Part shown: positions 7,850 to 17,415 of the stretch, piece after piece
How positions within the stretch are numbered: position 1 is the first letter of the stretch
How the letters are laid out: each line of letters opens with the position of its first letter
From: Hydrogenophaga pseudoflava NBRC 102511
GTDB lineage: Bacteria > Pseudomonadota > Gammaproteobacteria > Burkholderiales > Burkholderiaceae_C
Assembly: GCF_001592285.1 (NCBI RefSeq)
Contig: NZ_BCWQ01000003.1
Location: 62,001-126,000 of the forward strand
Length of the DNA: 64,000 nt
Direction of reading: 5' to 3'
Program-made: the position numbers and the translations under genes
The notes under the pieces: generated by a model
Database searches by the model: none
What the model was told of the DNA's origin: nothing
The model's input: only the letters and a program-made list of their open reading frames with translations

Positions 7850-10800
7850 TCAGTCTTCGGTGACGAGGACCAGCACGTCCTGGCCGGCGGCCACGGGCGC
7901 GCCTTCGCGGCACATGAGGCGGTGCACGGTGGCGTCCTGCGGCGCGAGCACGCTGAATTCCATCTTCATGGACTCGACGACGAGCAGCACGTCGCCCGCG
8001 GCCACGCGCTGGCCTTCGCTGACCAGCACCTTCCACACGCTGCCGGGCACGCTGCTGGCCAGCGGGCGGCCGCCGGGCGGCAGGTCCAGTTCCACACTCG
8101 CATCGGCCGCGGCCACGTCGGCGTCGCCTGCGTAGCTCAGCTGGCCGCTCGCGGCCCAGCGCTCGCGCTCGGCGTCGAACGACGCCTGCTGTTGCGCCTT
8201 GAAGGCGCCGATGCTTTGGGCGTTGTCGGCCAGGAAGCGGCGGTAGTCGCGCAGGCTGAACGTGGTCTCTTCGACCTGCAGCGCGTAGCCGCCGTGCGGG
8301 AAGGCGGCGCGGATGCGCAGCAGCTCGTCCTGATCGACCGGCACGAAGCGGATCTGGTCGAAGAAGCGCAGCAGCCAGGGCTGCTCGAACACCGAGCCGG
8401 GCTCGCCATGCCGCCAGCGGTTCCACATCTGCAGCGTGCGGCCGACGAACTGGTAGCCGCCGGGGCCTTCCATGCCGTAGACGCAGAGGTAGGCGCCGCC
8501 GATGCCGACGGCGTTCTCGGGCGTCCAGGTGCGCGCGGGGTTGTACTTGGTGGTCACCAGGCGGTGGCGCGGGTCCACCGGCGTGGCCACCGGCGCGCCC
8601 AGGTACACGTCGCCCAGGCCCAGCACCAGGTAGCTGGCGTCGAACACGACCTTGAACACGTCGTCGATGCTGTCCAGCCCGTTGATGCGGCGGATGAACT
8701 CGATGTTGCTCGGGCACCAGGGCGCGTCGGGCCGCACCGACTGCATGTACTTCTCGATGGCGAGTTTGGTCTGCGGGTCGTCCCAGCTGAGCGGCAGGTG
8801 CACGATGCGGCTGGGCACTTCCATGTCGTCCACCGCGGGCAGCGCGGCTTCGGCCTCGACCAGCACCTTCAACAGCTCGGCGCGCGACACCTTGGATGGA
8901 TCGAAGTGCAGCTGCAGCGAACGGATGCCGGGCGTCATGTCCACGATGCCGGGCAGGGTGCCCGCTGCCATGCGCGCTTGCAGCGCCTGCATGAGCACGT
9001 GCACGCGCAGGCGCAGTTCGATGTCGAGCACCAGCGGGCCGAACTCGACCAGCAGGTAACGGTCGCCGGCCTGGCGCACCACCATGGCGGGCACGGCCTC
9101 GTCTTCGCGCGCGGGGTCTTCGTGGACGACCGGCGTGGGGTGGGCCGTGGCGTCGTCGGTGGGCGTGGCGGGCAGGGGCTGCGTGAGCGAGGTCAGCGCG
9201 GCCTCGACCATCGCGCTGCGGTCCAGCGCCTGATCGAGCGAGAGGCGGTGGAAGCGCACCGTGTCGCCAGGGCGCAGCTGGCCGAGCTTCCAGAGTTCGG
9301 CGTCCACCACCACGGCGGGGCAGACGAAACCACCGAGGCTGGGGCCGTCGGGGCCGAGGATGACCGGCATGTCGCCGGTGAAGTCGATGGCGCCGATGGC
9401 GTAGGCGTTGTCGTGGATGTTCGACGGGTGCAGGCCGGCCTCGCCGCCATCGGCCCGCGCCCATTGCGGCTTGGGGCCGATCAGGCGCACGCCGGTGCGG
9501 CTGGAGTTGTAGTGCACCTCCCAGTCGGTGGCGAAGAAGGTGGTCACGTCCTCGGGCGTGAAAAAGTCGGGCGCGCCGTGCGGGCCGTAGAGCACGCCCA
9601 CGTCCCAGTGGTGGGTGAAGGCGGGCACGGTGTCGGGGGCGGCGCTCACGTCTGCGGTGCCGGCGCCGGGCGCGGCCAGGTGCAGCACGTCGCCGGTGCG
9701 CAGGTGGCGGCCGGCGTGGCCGCCGAACTGGCCGAGCGTGAAGGTGCTGCGGCTGCCCAGGTACAGCGGCACGTCGAAGCCGCCGCCCACGGCCAGGCAC
9801 AGGCGCGCGCCGGCCTCGGCCCGGCCGATGGCGAGCACGCTGCCGGCAGCCACACGGTGGCTCTGCCACATCGGCAGCGGCGCGCCGTCGAGCAGCACCT
9901 TCACCGGCGCGCCGGTCACGGCGATCACCGCGTCGGCGTTGAAGCGCAGCGTGGGGCCGGAGAGCGTGATCTCCAGCGCGGCCGCGTCGTCGGCATTGCC
10001 CACCAGGCGGTTGGCCATGCGGTGGGCGTAGGCGTCCATGGGGCCGCTGGGCGGCACGCCCACGTCCCAGTGACCCAGGCGGCCCGGCCAGTCCTGCACG
10101 CTGGTCTGCACGCCGGGCTCGACCACTTCGACGGTCGCGGGGCGGAAGTGGAAGCTGTTGAGGAAGCGCGTGACCTGCCGGCCCTCGCGGAACACCGGGT
10201 CGCGCACCACCTGGCGCAGGTAGCCCAGGTTGGTCTCGATGCCAGCCAGGCGCGTGGCGGCCAGTGCGGCGTCCAACTTCGCCAGCGCCTGCTCGCGGTC
10301 GGGCGCGGTGACGATGAGCTTGGCCAGCATGGGGTCGTACCAGGCGGGCACCTCGGTGCCGCGCTCGACCCAGCCGTCCACGCGGGCGTCTTGCGGAAAC
10401 ACCACCTCGGTCAGCAGACCGGCGCTGGGCTGGAAGTTCTTCGCGGGGTCTTCGGCGTACAGCCGCACCTGGATGGACGCGCCCTGCGGCGTGGGCGCCA
10501 GCGTGGCCAGCGGCGGCAGGTCGCCGGCGGCGAGTTGCACCATCCACGCGACCAGATCGACCCCCGTGACCTGCTCGGTCACGCCGTGTTCCACCTGCAG
10601 GCGCGTGTTGACTTCGAGGAAATAGAACTGGCCGGTGGCCGCGTCGTACACAAACTCCACCGTGCCGGCCGAGCGGTAGTTCACCGCCTGCGCCAGCCGC
10701 ACCGCGGTGGCGTGCAGTTCGGCGCGCTGCGCGTCCGTCAGACCCGGCGCGGGCGTCTCTTCGATCACCTTCTGGTTGCGGCGTTGCACCGAGCAGTCGC

Positions 10801-11476
10801 GCTCGCCCAGCGCGAGCACCGTGCCCGCGCCGTCGCCGAACACCTGCACCTCGATGTGGCGCGCCTGCTCGACGTACTTTTCCAGGAAGAGTCCAGCGTC
10901 CTTGAAGTTGGCGCTGGCCAGGCGCTGCACGGATGCGAACGCGTCGCTGAGTTCGTCTTCGCTCCACACCAGGCGCATGCCGATGCCGCCGCCGCCGGCC
11001 GTGCTCTTGAGCATGACCGGGTAGCCGATGCGCAGCGCCTCGGCGCGGGCCTGAGCCGCGTCGGCCAGCAGGCCGGTGCCGGGCAGCAGCGGCACGCCGC
11101 GCTGTTCGGCCAGGTTCCGCGCCGTGTGCTTGAGGCCGAAGGCGCGCATCTGCTCGGGCGTAGGGCCAATGAAGGCGATGCCCGCGTCTTCGCAGGCCTG
11201 GGCAAAGCCCGGGTTCTCGGACAGGAAGCCGTAGCCGGGGTGGATGGCCTCGGCACCGCACTCGCGGGCGATCTGCAGGATGCGCTCGGCCTTGAGGTAG
11301 CTCTCGGCCGCGGGCGCGGGGCCGAGCAGGTAGGCCTCGTCGGCCTCGCGCACATGGCGGGCCTGCGCGTCGGCTTCGGAATACACGGCCACGCTCTGCA
11401 CACCCAGGGCTTTGAGCGTGCGGATGATGCGGCAGGCGATGGCGCCGCGGTTGGCGATCAGGACCTTGCGGAACAT
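7850..11476 (-). CDS. Guanidine carboxylase (urea carboxylase family)
   Basis: A 1208-residue biotin-dependent carboxylase. Residues 1 to about 450 are biotin carboxylase ([18 protein letters not shown] start, [13 protein letters not shown] loop, [10 protein letters not shown]). The central part comprises KipA/KipI-like carboxyltransferase domains ([15 protein letters not shown] onward). The C-terminus is a biotinyl domain whose ESMKMEFS lysine carries biotin about 40 residues from the end. Annotated in databases as urea carboxylase, but the guanidine-I riboswitch, the DUF1989 deiminase pair and the allophanate hydrolase show that guanidine is the likely substrate, giving carboxyguanidine. 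GGAGA precedes the ATG. Enzyme family certain; guanidine preference is inference from context. Confidence 0.93.
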   Translation of the reverse strand: MFRKVLIANRGAIACRIIRTLKALGVQSVAVYSEADAQARHVREADEAYLLGPAPAAESYLKAERILQIARECGAEAIHPGYGFLSENPGFAQACEDAGIAFIGPTPEQMRAFGLKHTARNLAEQRGVPLLPGTGLLADAAQARAEALRIGYPVMLKSTAGGGGIGMRLVWSEDELSDAFASVQRLASANFKDAGLFLEKYVEQARHIEVQVFGDGAGTVLALGERDCSVQRRNQKVIEETPAPGLTDAQRAELHATAVRLAQAVNYRSAGTVEFVYDAATGQFYFLEVNTRLQVEHGVTEQVTGVDLVAWMVQLAAGDLPPLATLAPTPQGASIQVRLYAEDPAKNFQPSAGLLTEVVFPQDARVDGWVERGTEVPAWYDPMLAKLIVTAPDREQALAKLDAALAATRLAGIETNLGYLRQVVRDPVFREGRQVTRFLNSFHFRPATVEVVEPGVQTSVQDWPGRLGHWDVGVPPSGPMDAYAHRMANRLVGNADDAAALEITLSGPTLRFNADAVIAVTGAPVKVLLDGAPLPMWQSHRVAAGSVLAIGRAEAGARLCLAVGGGFDVPLYLGSRSTFTLGQFGGHAGRHLRTGDVLHLAAPGAGTADVSAAPDTVPAFTHHWDVGVLYGPHGAPDFFTPEDVTTFFATDWEVHYNSSRTGVRLIGPKPQWARADGGEAGLHPSNIHDNAYAIGAIDFTGDMPVILGPDGPSLGGFVCPAVVVDAELWKLGQLRPGDTVRFHRLSLDQALDRSAMVEAALTSLTQPLPATPTDDATAHPTPVVHEDPAREDEAVPAMVVRQAGDRYLLVEFGPLVLDIELRLRVHVLMQALQARMAAGTLPGIVDMTPGIRSLQLHFDPSKVSRAELLKVLVEAEAALPAVDDMEVPSRIVHLPLSWDDPQTKLAIEKYMQSVRPDAPWCPSNIEFIRRINGLDSIDDVFKVVFDASYLVLGLGDVYLGAPVATPVDPRHRLVTTKYNPARTWTPENAVGIGGAYLCVYGMEGPGGYQFVGRTLQMWNRWRHGEPGSVFEQPWLLRFFDQIRFVPVDQDELLRIRAAFPHGGYALQVEETTFSLRDYRRFLADNAQSIGAFKAQQQASFDAERERWAASGQLSYAGDADVAAADASVELDLPPGGRPLASSVPGSVWKVLVSEGQRVAAGDVLLVVESMKMEFSVLAPQDATVHRLMCREGAPVAAGQDVLVLVTED

Positions 11477-11489
11477 GGGCTCTCCGGTG

Positions 11490-11533
11490 GCAGGCCGTCC
11501 TGCCGAGGGGTGTCGCGCAGCAGGCCGTCCTGC
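11490..11533 (-). repeat. Two identical 14-base hairpin repeats in the operon
   Basis: GCAGGCCGTCCTGC occurs at 11490-11503 and again at 11520-11533, exactly 30 bases apart. Each copy can fold as a GCAGG/CCTGC stem with a four-base loop. They fill most of the 79-base gap between the second deiminase subunit gene and the carboxylase gene, the largest gap in the operon. A role in transcript processing or stability is possible but unproven. Confidence 0.6.
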
Positions 11534-11555
11534 TGGCCGGTGGCAAGGAAGGGGG

Positions 11556-12224
11556 TCAGGCCGGGTCCCAGACGATCAGCTGGATCGGCGTGGGGTTGTA
11601 GGCGTTGCAGGGGTTGTTGAGCTGCGGGCAGTTGCTGATCAGCACCCACAGGTCCATCTCGGCGCGCATCTCCACGTACTTGCCGGGGCCGGACACGCCG
11701 TCGTCGAACTTCAGCCCGCCTTCGCCGGTCACCGGCACGTTCATGAAGAAGTTGATGTTGGGCACCAGGTCGCGCTTGGTGAGGCCCATGTCGGCGCGCT
11801 GCAGGGCGATGAGGTAGTTGTCGCGGCAGCTGTGCATGAACTTCTTCTGCAGCGCGTAGCGCACGGTGTTGCTCTCGGCTGCGCATGCACCCCCCAGCGT
11901 GTCGTGCCGGCCGCAGGTGTCGGCCACGATCGTGAGCATGGGCCGCGCCTCGTTGCTGCGGATCACCGAGCCGGTGGTCAGGTAGATGCCGCCCTGGTGC
12001 AGCATGGTGTCGGTGGCGCTGTAGTGCTCGGCCAGGTCGTCGCGGTTGTAGAAGATCACGTCGGCGGCCTGGTTGCCTTCGAGGTCGACGATGCGCAGGG
12101 TCTGGCCCTGGTTGACGGCGAACAGGATGGGCTCGCCCGCGGGGTGGCGCTGGTTCATCACGGCGGTGGCCGGGTCGAGCGCGCTTTCCTGGATGCGGAT
12201 GTCGGTGGCGGTGATGGCGTTCAT
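11556..12224 (-). CDS. Carboxyguanidine deiminase subunit (UAAP2, DUF1989)
   Basis: A 222-residue DUF1989 protein, formerly called urea amidolyase-associated protein 2. Family features: [47 protein letters not shown] with clustered Cys/His able to bind metal, and [13 protein letters not shown]. Published work assigns the UAAP1/UAAP2 pair to a heteromeric carboxyguanidine deiminase (CgdAB) that converts carboxyguanidine to allophanate plus ammonia. GAGGAG precedes the ATG. It sits between the partner subunit and the carboxylase in the riboswitch-1 operon, exactly where the pathway needs it. Subunit letter left unassigned. Confidence 0.9.
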   Translation of the reverse strand: MNAITATDIRIQESALDPATAVMNQRHPAGEPILFAVNQGQTLRIVDLEGNQAADVIFYNRDDLAEHYSATDTMLHQGGIYLTTGSVIRSNEARPMLTIVADTCGRHDTLGGACAAESNTVRYALQKKFMHSCRDNYLIALQRADMGLTKRDLVPNINFFMNVPVTGEGGLKFDDGVSGPGKYVEMRAEMDLWVLISNCPQLNNPCNAYNPTPIQLIVWDPA

Positions 12225-12240
12225 GTCGTCGTCTCCTCGC

Positions 12241-13095
12241 TCACAGGTAGAGCATGTCGCTGTTGTGCAGCGCGCGCGCGTTCTCTGGGCGGAAGGCGCG
12301 GCAGGCGTCGTTGGCCGGCGCGGCGCCGCAGCGCCAGGCCAGCAGGCCGACCTTCTTGGGCGACCATTCGGTGGACGGGTCCAGCGGGTGCGGCGCGCTG
12401 GAGACCGCGACGATCACGTCCATGTCGAAGCGCAGCTCGACGAAGTCGCCCGCGCGGCTGTGGTCCTTCGCGAAATGGAAGCGGCCCTGTTCGTCGACGC
12501 TGACCTTGCTGAACAGGTTGACCGGCGCCACGAGGTCGCGCTTGGTCAGGCCGTACTTGCCGATCTCGATCAGCAGCCCGTCCTTGCCCGAGCGGTGCAT
12601 GGCGTTGCGCGCCTTTTCGTAGGGCAGCGCGCCGTACTTCGCGTCCATCAGCTCGTTGTCCAGCAGCGCGCCCAGCGGGTCGTGCCAGCCCAGGCTGTCG
12701 GCGGTGACGCTGGCCATGCTGCGGCCCATGTCGCTCATCAGCACATGGCCCTTGCCGTAGTGCGCGGTGTGCTGCGCCTTGAGGCTGTCGGGCATGTTGT
12801 AGCGCTCCAGCTTTTCCAGCGCGGAGTACATGACCACGCTCACGTTGGCGCCGGCTTCCAGCGCCACGAAGCGGATCGCGCTGCCGCGCGGCATGCGCCA
12901 GCCCCAGTGGCTGCCGCCGGGCATCGCCTCGCTCCACATCGCGTGGCCGGTGTGCACGCCCGCCAGCGCCGCTTGCGGGAAGCGCTGCCACAGCGCGGGC
13001 GCGTCCACCGGCATGGCGGCCGGCGGGTTGGAGGGGATCACGCTCAGCGGGTCGGTGAGCGTCTCGGGCAGGGGGTAGGTGTTGGTGGGTGTCAT
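12241..13095 (-). CDS. Carboxyguanidine deiminase partner subunit (UAAP1, DUF1989)
   Basis: A 284-residue DUF1989 protein, paralogous to the next gene. It contains GSAIRFVALEAGANVSVVMYS, HYGKGHVLMSDMGRSMASVT, DSLGWHDPLGALLDN, NLFSKVSVDEQG and DFVELRFDMDVIVAVSSAPHPLD, all typical of UAAP1. Together with the 222-residue subunit it should form the carboxyguanidine deiminase feeding allophanate hydrolase. Its ATG overlaps the ABC ATPase stop by four bases, so it is translated as part of the transporter-enzyme operon. Confidence 0.9.
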   Translation of the reverse strand: MTPTNTYPLPETLTDPLSVIPSNPPAAMPVDAPALWQRFPQAALAGVHTGHAMWSEAMPGGSHWGWRMPRGSAIRFVALEAGANVSVVMYSALEKLERYNMPDSLKAQHTAHYGKGHVLMSDMGRSMASVTADSLGWHDPLGALLDNELMDAKYGALPYEKARNAMHRSGKDGLLIEIGKYGLTKRDLVAPVNLFSKVSVDEQGRFHFAKDHSRAGDFVELRFDMDVIVAVSSAPHPLDPSTEWSPKKVGLLAWRCGAAPANDACRAFRPENARALHNSDMLYL

Positions 13096-13952
13096 ACGGT
13101 CTCCGCGGTCAGGCCACTGAGGCGCTGCAGTTGTTCAAGGTCAGTCTTCATGCCCGAGGTTTCCCGGATTCGTTCGAGGATCTCGCGCTTGAGGCGCAGG
13201 AACTCGGGCGCGTGCTTGAGGTCCTGGTCGCGCTGGTCGCCGAAGGGCACGTCGTAGACGGTGTCGATGCGGCCCGGGCGCGGCGCCATCAGCACCACGC
13301 GGCCGCCGAGGTAGATGGCTTCTTCCACGTCGTGGGTGACAAAGACGATGGTCGCGCGCTCCAGCCGGTGCACGTGGCGGATCAGGTCGTGCATCACCTC
13401 GCGCGTCTGCGCGTCCAGCGCGCCGAAGGGCTCGTCCATCAGCAGGATGCCGGGCCGGCCCATCAGCGCGCGCGCGATCGCCACGCGCTGCTGCATGCCG
13501 CCCGAGAGCTGGTTGGGCCAGGCGTTGGCCGAGGCCTGCAGGCCCATCAGGCGCAGCAGCGCGTCGGCCCGGCCCGAGGCCGCCTCGACCTGGGCCGAGG
13601 TGTGGTCCTTGCGGTGCGCGGCGAGCTGGCGGCAGAACTTGATGTTCTCCATCACCGACATCCAGGGGTAGAGGCTGTAGTGCTGGAACACCATGGCGCG
13701 GTCGATGTCGGGGCCGGTGACGGGCCGGCCGTCCACCAGCAGCTCGCCGCTGGTGTGCGTTTCCAGCCCGCCGATGGTGCGCAGCAGCGTGCTCTTGCCG
13801 CAGCCCGATGCGCCGACGAAGGTGACGAACTCGTTGTGCGCGATGTCGAGATTGATGTGCTCCAGTGCGTTCAGCGGCGCGCCGTCGAAGCGCTTGTGCA
13901 GGTCGCGGATCTGGATCTTGGGGACCAGGGGGTTGAAGGCGGGAAAGCGCAT
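13092..13952 (-). CDS. ABC transporter ATPase, NitT/TauT type (guanidine uptake)
   Basis: A 286-residue ATP-binding subunit starting MRFPAFNPLVPKIQIRDLHK. Walker A GASGCGKST at 47-55, a Q-loop in VFQHYSLYPW, signature LSGGMQQR, Walker B ILLMDEPFGALD and the switch His in VFVTHDVEEA are all intact. Sequence type is that of nitrate/taurine/aliphatic sulfonate importers. It is five bases downstream of the permease and overlaps UAAP1. No binding-protein gene is present in this operon; the one at 26356-27396 under a second guanidine riboswitch is the likely partner. A longer open frame upstream is ruled out because it runs through the permease gene in another frame. Confidence 0.92.
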   Translation of the reverse strand: MRFPAFNPLVPKIQIRDLHKRFDGAPLNALEHINLDIAHNEFVTFVGASGCGKSTLLRTIGGLETHTSGELLVDGRPVTGPDIDRAMVFQHYSLYPWMSVMENIKFCRQLAAHRKDHTSAQVEAASGRADALLRLMGLQASANAWPNQLSGGMQQRVAIARALMGRPGILLMDEPFGALDAQTREVMHDLIRHVHRLERATIVFVTHDVEEAIYLGGRVVLMAPRPGRIDTVYDVPFGDQRDQDLKHAPEFLRLKREILERIRETSGMKTDLEQLQRLSGLTAETV

Positions 13953-13957
13953 GGCGG

Positions 13958-14836
13958 TCAGCCTTTCAGGTAGAGCCAGGGGAACGCCTTGCGGTGGGCG
14001 AGGCGGAACAGCTGGTCCGTGGCCAGGCCGATGAGGCCGATGACGATGATTCCCGCGAAGATGGTGTCGGTCTGCAGGAAGCGCTGCGCGCGCAGGATGG
14101 CGTAGCCCAGGCCCGAGTTGGCCGCCACCAGCTCGGCCACCACCAGGTAGGTCCAGGCCCAGCCCATCGTGATGCGCAGCGTGTCCAGCAGCGCGGGCTT
14201 GGCGCTGGGCAGGATGACTTTTTCGATCAGCTCGCTGCGGGTCGCGCCCATGGTCTGCGCGGCCTCGACCTGCGCGGCCGGCACACGCCGCACGTCCTCG
14301 GCCACCATCAGCACCATCTGGAAAAAGGTGCCGATGAAGATGATGGCGATCTTGGAGCCCTCGTCGATGCCCACCCACAGCATCACCAGCGGAATGAAGG
14401 CCACTGCCGGCATGTAGCGGATGAAGTCGGTCAGCGGCTCCAGCAGCGCCTGCACCGAGCGGAACGAGCCGATGAACAGGCCCAGCGGCAGGGCAATCAC
14501 CGCCGACAGCAGAAAGCCCGCGACCACGCGGTAGGTGCTGATCGCCATGTCGTTGAGCAGGTCGTTCTCGGTCAGCCACACCCAGAACTTGCCCAGCACC
14601 GCCGCGGGCGAGGGCATGAAGGTCGGGTCCAGCCCGCCCCAGGCGGCCAGCGCGGCCCAGGCCAGCAGCGGCAGCACGAGGCCGGAGAGCGCGAGCACCC
14701 AGTAGGCGCGGCGGTTGATGGGCGCGCGCACCGTCCAGAGCGAGGACAGCGGGCGGCGCGCTGGCGGTGGCGCGGGCACCGCAGACGCCGTGGCCGGCGG
14801 CACCAGCAACGGCAGCGAAGGGGGAGACGTGGACAT
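13958..14836 (-). CDS. ABC transporter permease, NitT/TauT type
   Basis: A 292-residue inner-membrane permease with about six hydrophobic segments and the EAA-type cytoplasmic loop (VEAAQTMGATRSELIEKVILPSA) that contacts the ATPase. A Pro/Ala-rich N-terminus of about 30 residues precedes the first membrane segment. AGGAG lies just upstream of the ATG at 14836. It is the first gene after guanidine-I riboswitch 1 and so the first step (uptake) of the guanidine pathway. Substrate inferred from the riboswitch and downstream enzymes. Confidence 0.9.
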   Translation of the reverse strand: MSTSPPSLPLLVPPATASAVPAPPPARRPLSSLWTVRAPINRRAYWVLALSGLVLPLLAWAALAAWGGLDPTFMPSPAAVLGKFWVWLTENDLLNDMAISTYRVVAGFLLSAVIALPLGLFIGSFRSVQALLEPLTDFIRYMPAVAFIPLVMLWVGIDEGSKIAIIFIGTFFQMVLMVAEDVRRVPAAQVEAAQTMGATRSELIEKVILPSAKPALLDTLRITMGWAWTYLVVAELVAANSGLGYAILRAQRFLQTDTIFAGIIVIGLIGLATDQLFRLAHRKAFPWLYLKG

Positions 14837-14904
14837 GCGCGGGCTCCTGTTCGGGGGGACGACGGCCAGAGAGGCTCGCGCAACCGCATCAGCGGCATGC
14901 CAGC

Positions 14905-15023
14905 TTCTCCCGGGCTTTTGTCCCTCCGTGGAGCCACACGATCGTGGCCGACCGCTCTCGGACCAGGCGGCGCTGCGGACTACATATATATGTGTCGGTG
15001 TGCAGCGCCCGGAACCCTAGCGG
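14905..15023 (-). promoter_or_regulatory. Guanidine-I (ykkC) riboswitch 1
   Basis: Read on the minus strand, all three hallmark conserved segments of the ykkC/guanidine-I aptamer are present in order: CTAGGGTTCCG at 15020-15010, CTGGTCCGAGAGCGG at 14966-14952, and GGGACAAAAGCCCGGGAGA at 14924-14906. An AT-rich hairpin loop (ACATATATATGT) sits between the first two. The aptamer ends about 70 bases before the permease ATG. Guanidine-I riboswitches turn expression on when guanidine is bound. I could not see a clear intrinsic terminator in the expression platform, so the mechanism (transcription or translation) is undecided. Confidence 0.93.
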
Positions 15024-15291
15024 TCATTCAAGGCTGCGACGTGGGATACACGACGCCTCTCTGGCCAGAGACTAAGCAAGTTAGATGCCAGAAAAAAACA
15101 GGCCCTACAAGGTGCTCTGCACCAAGTAGGGGCACACACGTTTGATGTACGGCCTGCTCAAGAAGACTCCGATTGTGTTAGACCGCCGATAAACCTGATT
15201 TCGCGTGTTGCTCGCAGAGCTGCTTTCTGTGCTCATTGCTTAACAACATGGACTACCATCCCTTCTCATATCAAGCCATTGGAGCCGAAAA
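15024..15291. other. Intergenic region between riboswitch 1 and the DUF4365-like gene
   Basis: 268 bases that should hold the divergent promoters of the guanidine operon (minus strand) and the nuclease-like gene (plus strand). Composition falls toward AT-rich from about 15150. GGAG at 15281-15284 stands seven bases before the downstream ATG. No convincing sigma-70 pair, repeat or RNA was identified. Confidence 0.4.
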
Positions 15292-16839
15292 ATGAGAGAC
15301 CTTGGTCAGATGGGAGAGAGCACCTTCAGACTTTGGTGCAACCAAGCAGGTCTTGTTGCAAATGATTCGAAGATCGATAGAACTGGTTGGGACTACCTTG
15401 TTGAATTCTCAATACCAACAAAAACCACTCCGACAACGCTTCATCACCCTGCAATAGAGTGCAAGGTTCAAGTCAAAGCCACTGACAATAATTCTAGAAA
15501 AATATCAATAACGCTATCCAATCTTCGGCGCCTCGCTACGGCCCAGATGCCGACCTTTGTAATAGTGATCGAATTTGACAAGAAGGAGGTAGCACAACGA
15601 GCCTTTTTAGTACATATTGACGAGAAAATGATTACAAAGATCCTTCGGCGATTGCATGAACGAGAAACTATTCAAGAGTTATTCGATCATCACAAAAGCT
15701 CAATGCAAATTAGCTATGGCGAAGAAAACGAAATCCCATACCTCAACGGCGAATCACTCAAAGCAGGCATAGAACGATTCATTCCCAACGGAATGAGCGC
15801 ATACGTAGCCGACAAAAATAAGCATCTCGCATCGACGGGCTTTGAAAAAGGATACGCCCACATACGATTTAGCACTGATGGCGAGCAGGGGGCCATTGAT
15901 CTAATTGACGTATCCATAGGGCTAAAGCAGTCTACAAAAATATCAAATTTCACAGGCTTTCATTCAAGATTCGGCATTACAAGCAAGAAGCCTATATTCG
16001 AGAGCGACTCCGGAATCCTGGAGATGCCGGACATAAAACCAACGACAATCGGGACAATCTGCTTTAGAGAATCAAAGCTTTTGCCGGGACTGGTTTTCCC
16101 ATGCAAGGTCTATTCGTCACCCTTAAATCTGGCAGTCCCAAGAAAACTAGAAAAATTCCGCATCGATGGCGAACACTTCGATATCAGCATGAATCCCCAT
16201 ACGGGCGCTGCCCAATATCGATTCAAAACAGACGAAAATACTGAACTGCCCATCACGCAACTCAGGGACGTCATTCGGCTAATGCGGCTAATGACCACCT
16301 CCGGCAAAAAAGTTCTTGTCAGCATTTTCTTAGATGGGGCAGATAAGGTCGAATTTTCATTCGACTCACCAAAGCAGGATTTCGAATTCTCGGAACTACT
16401 GGATGCTCTTGAGTCATCAGTAAAGATATGCCAACAGTTTGACCTAGGCCAACCAATAAAGGCCTCCCTAAAGAACATTGGAGGCAATGGAAAATCAATT
16501 ATTAATTTTTGTGCAATATTCGATACCAAACAGCCTGTTTTCCGATGTGACTTTTCAGTGCAAGGCGACGGATTTGACGAAAATAAGCCTGTCGCATGCA
16601 TTAACCTAGTATCCATAAACATCGGAGATCATGTTTTGGGCGCACTTGTTGTTACGAAGGGCCGCGCACTCTCTTTGGAGCCCAATCGCTATTCACTAAT
16701 ATCGAGCACCGCCGAAATAAAGCTGAAAATCACCTCGGACGAGCGAGGAACAATAAACAAAGATGACCTAATTGAAGCAGTCAAGACCATCGAAGCCGAC
16801 TACCTAAATAATTTCCAAGTCATCACGTTGCCGATCTAG
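15292..16839 (+). CDS. DUF4365-like nuclease-domain protein, orphan defence candidate
   Basis: A 515-residue, AT-rich gene unlike its GC-rich neighbours, suggesting recent transfer. The N-terminal 110 residues resemble DUF4365/PD-(D/E)XK nucleases: Glu9, a GWDYLVEF strand with Asp34, then ECKVQVK at 56-62 (candidate E/Q-x-K catalytic lysines), followed by SITLSNLRRL. The remaining 400 residues are beta-rich, with no transmembrane segment and no family I recognise; they may form a sensor. It is a single gene, divergent from guanidine operon 1, with no methylase or partner nearby. A defence role is an inference from domain type and composition. The nuclease assignment is moderate. Confidence 0.6.
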   Translation: MRDLGQMGESTFRLWCNQAGLVANDSKIDRTGWDYLVEFSIPTKTTPTTLHHPAIECKVQVKATDNNSRKISITLSNLRRLATAQMPTFVIVIEFDKKEVAQRAFLVHIDEKMITKILRRLHERETIQELFDHHKSSMQISYGEENEIPYLNGESLKAGIERFIPNGMSAYVADKNKHLASTGFEKGYAHIRFSTDGEQGAIDLIDVSIGLKQSTKISNFTGFHSRFGITSKKPIFESDSGILEMPDIKPTTIGTICFRESKLLPGLVFPCKVYSSPLNLAVPRKLEKFRIDGEHFDISMNPHTGAAQYRFKTDENTELPITQLRDVIRLMRLMTTSGKKVLVSIFLDGADKVEFSFDSPKQDFEFSELLDALESSVKICQQFDLGQPIKASLKNIGGNGKSIINFCAIFDTKQPVFRCDFSVQGDGFDENKPVACINLVSINIGDHVLGALVVTKGRALSLEPNRYSLISSTAEIKLKITSDERGTINKDDLIEAVKTIEADYLNNFQVITLPI

Positions 16840-16941
16840 GGTTATGTATTCCATGCGATCAATTTCGCACTGCACCGGAAAGTCGGCACAGCGAACATTT
16901 CGGCTTCACGCCCTCCTGCTCAAATCGGAGGAGTACTGCTT

Positions 16942-17400
16942 TTGGAAACTTCGCTCCAAAGCGTTTTAAATCCCATGACCCCCTGGCAACTCCAGCAAAT
17001 GATCAAAGCCTCCGGCTGGCCCCTGGCCTCGGAGCATCTCGCGCCCGGCTCCGATTTCAATGCGCGGCTGGAGGGCGGGCTGGTGCCGCTGCATTGGGCC
17101 TGTGCGGGCGGCAAGGCGGGGGTGGTCAAGTTCATGATCGAGCACGGCGCCAACGTGCTGGACGCGGCCGATGACGGGCAGACGCCGCTGACGATGGCGG
17201 TGGACTCGGGCAGCTTTCAGGTGCTGATGCTGGTGATCGACAAGCTCAAGGCGCTGGGCGCGCCGCCGCCGGACGAGGCGCTGCGCCGGCAGATGGCCGA
17301 GACCTTCGGCCAGAGCCACACCGACGCGAAGAACCGGTTGCTGCAGACGCTGCGCGACTGGGACCGCCTCGCGAAGAAGCAGCGCCCGCCGGCGGGCTGA
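16942..17400 (+). CDS. Ankyrin-repeat protein
   Basis: A 152-residue cytosolic protein with two recognisable ankyrin units (GLVPLHWACAGGKAGVVKFM, then DGQTPLTMAVDSGSFQVLML) and a helical C-terminus. The start is a TTG at 16942 because GGAGGAG (16927-16933) lies eight bases upstream; the in-frame ATG at 16975 has no ribosome binding site. It binds an unknown protein partner. GC-rich backbone composition resumes here. It is convergent with the enoyl-CoA hydratase gene. Confidence 0.75.
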   Translation: METSLQSVLNPMTPWQLQQMIKASGWPLASEHLAPGSDFNARLEGGLVPLHWACAGGKAGVVKFMIEHGANVLDAADDGQTPLTMAVDSGSFQVLMLVIDKLKALGAPPPDEALRRQMAETFGQSHTDAKNRLLQTLRDWDRLAKKQRPPAG

Positions 17401-17415
17401 ACCGCGCCGAGGGCT

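Noticed and set aside
7386-11620. Very long open frames, about 1350-1390 codons, on both strands over the carboxylase gene
   Set aside because: They arise from third-position GC bias opposite or out of frame with the carboxylase. Their translations are Arg/Ala/Gly/His-rich with no domain, whereas the carboxylase frame has complete biotin carboxylase and biotinyl motifs.
14837-15291. A small coding gene upstream of the permease
   Set aside because: Open frames here overlap the riboswitch aptamer, whose conserved RNA segments explain the sequence better.
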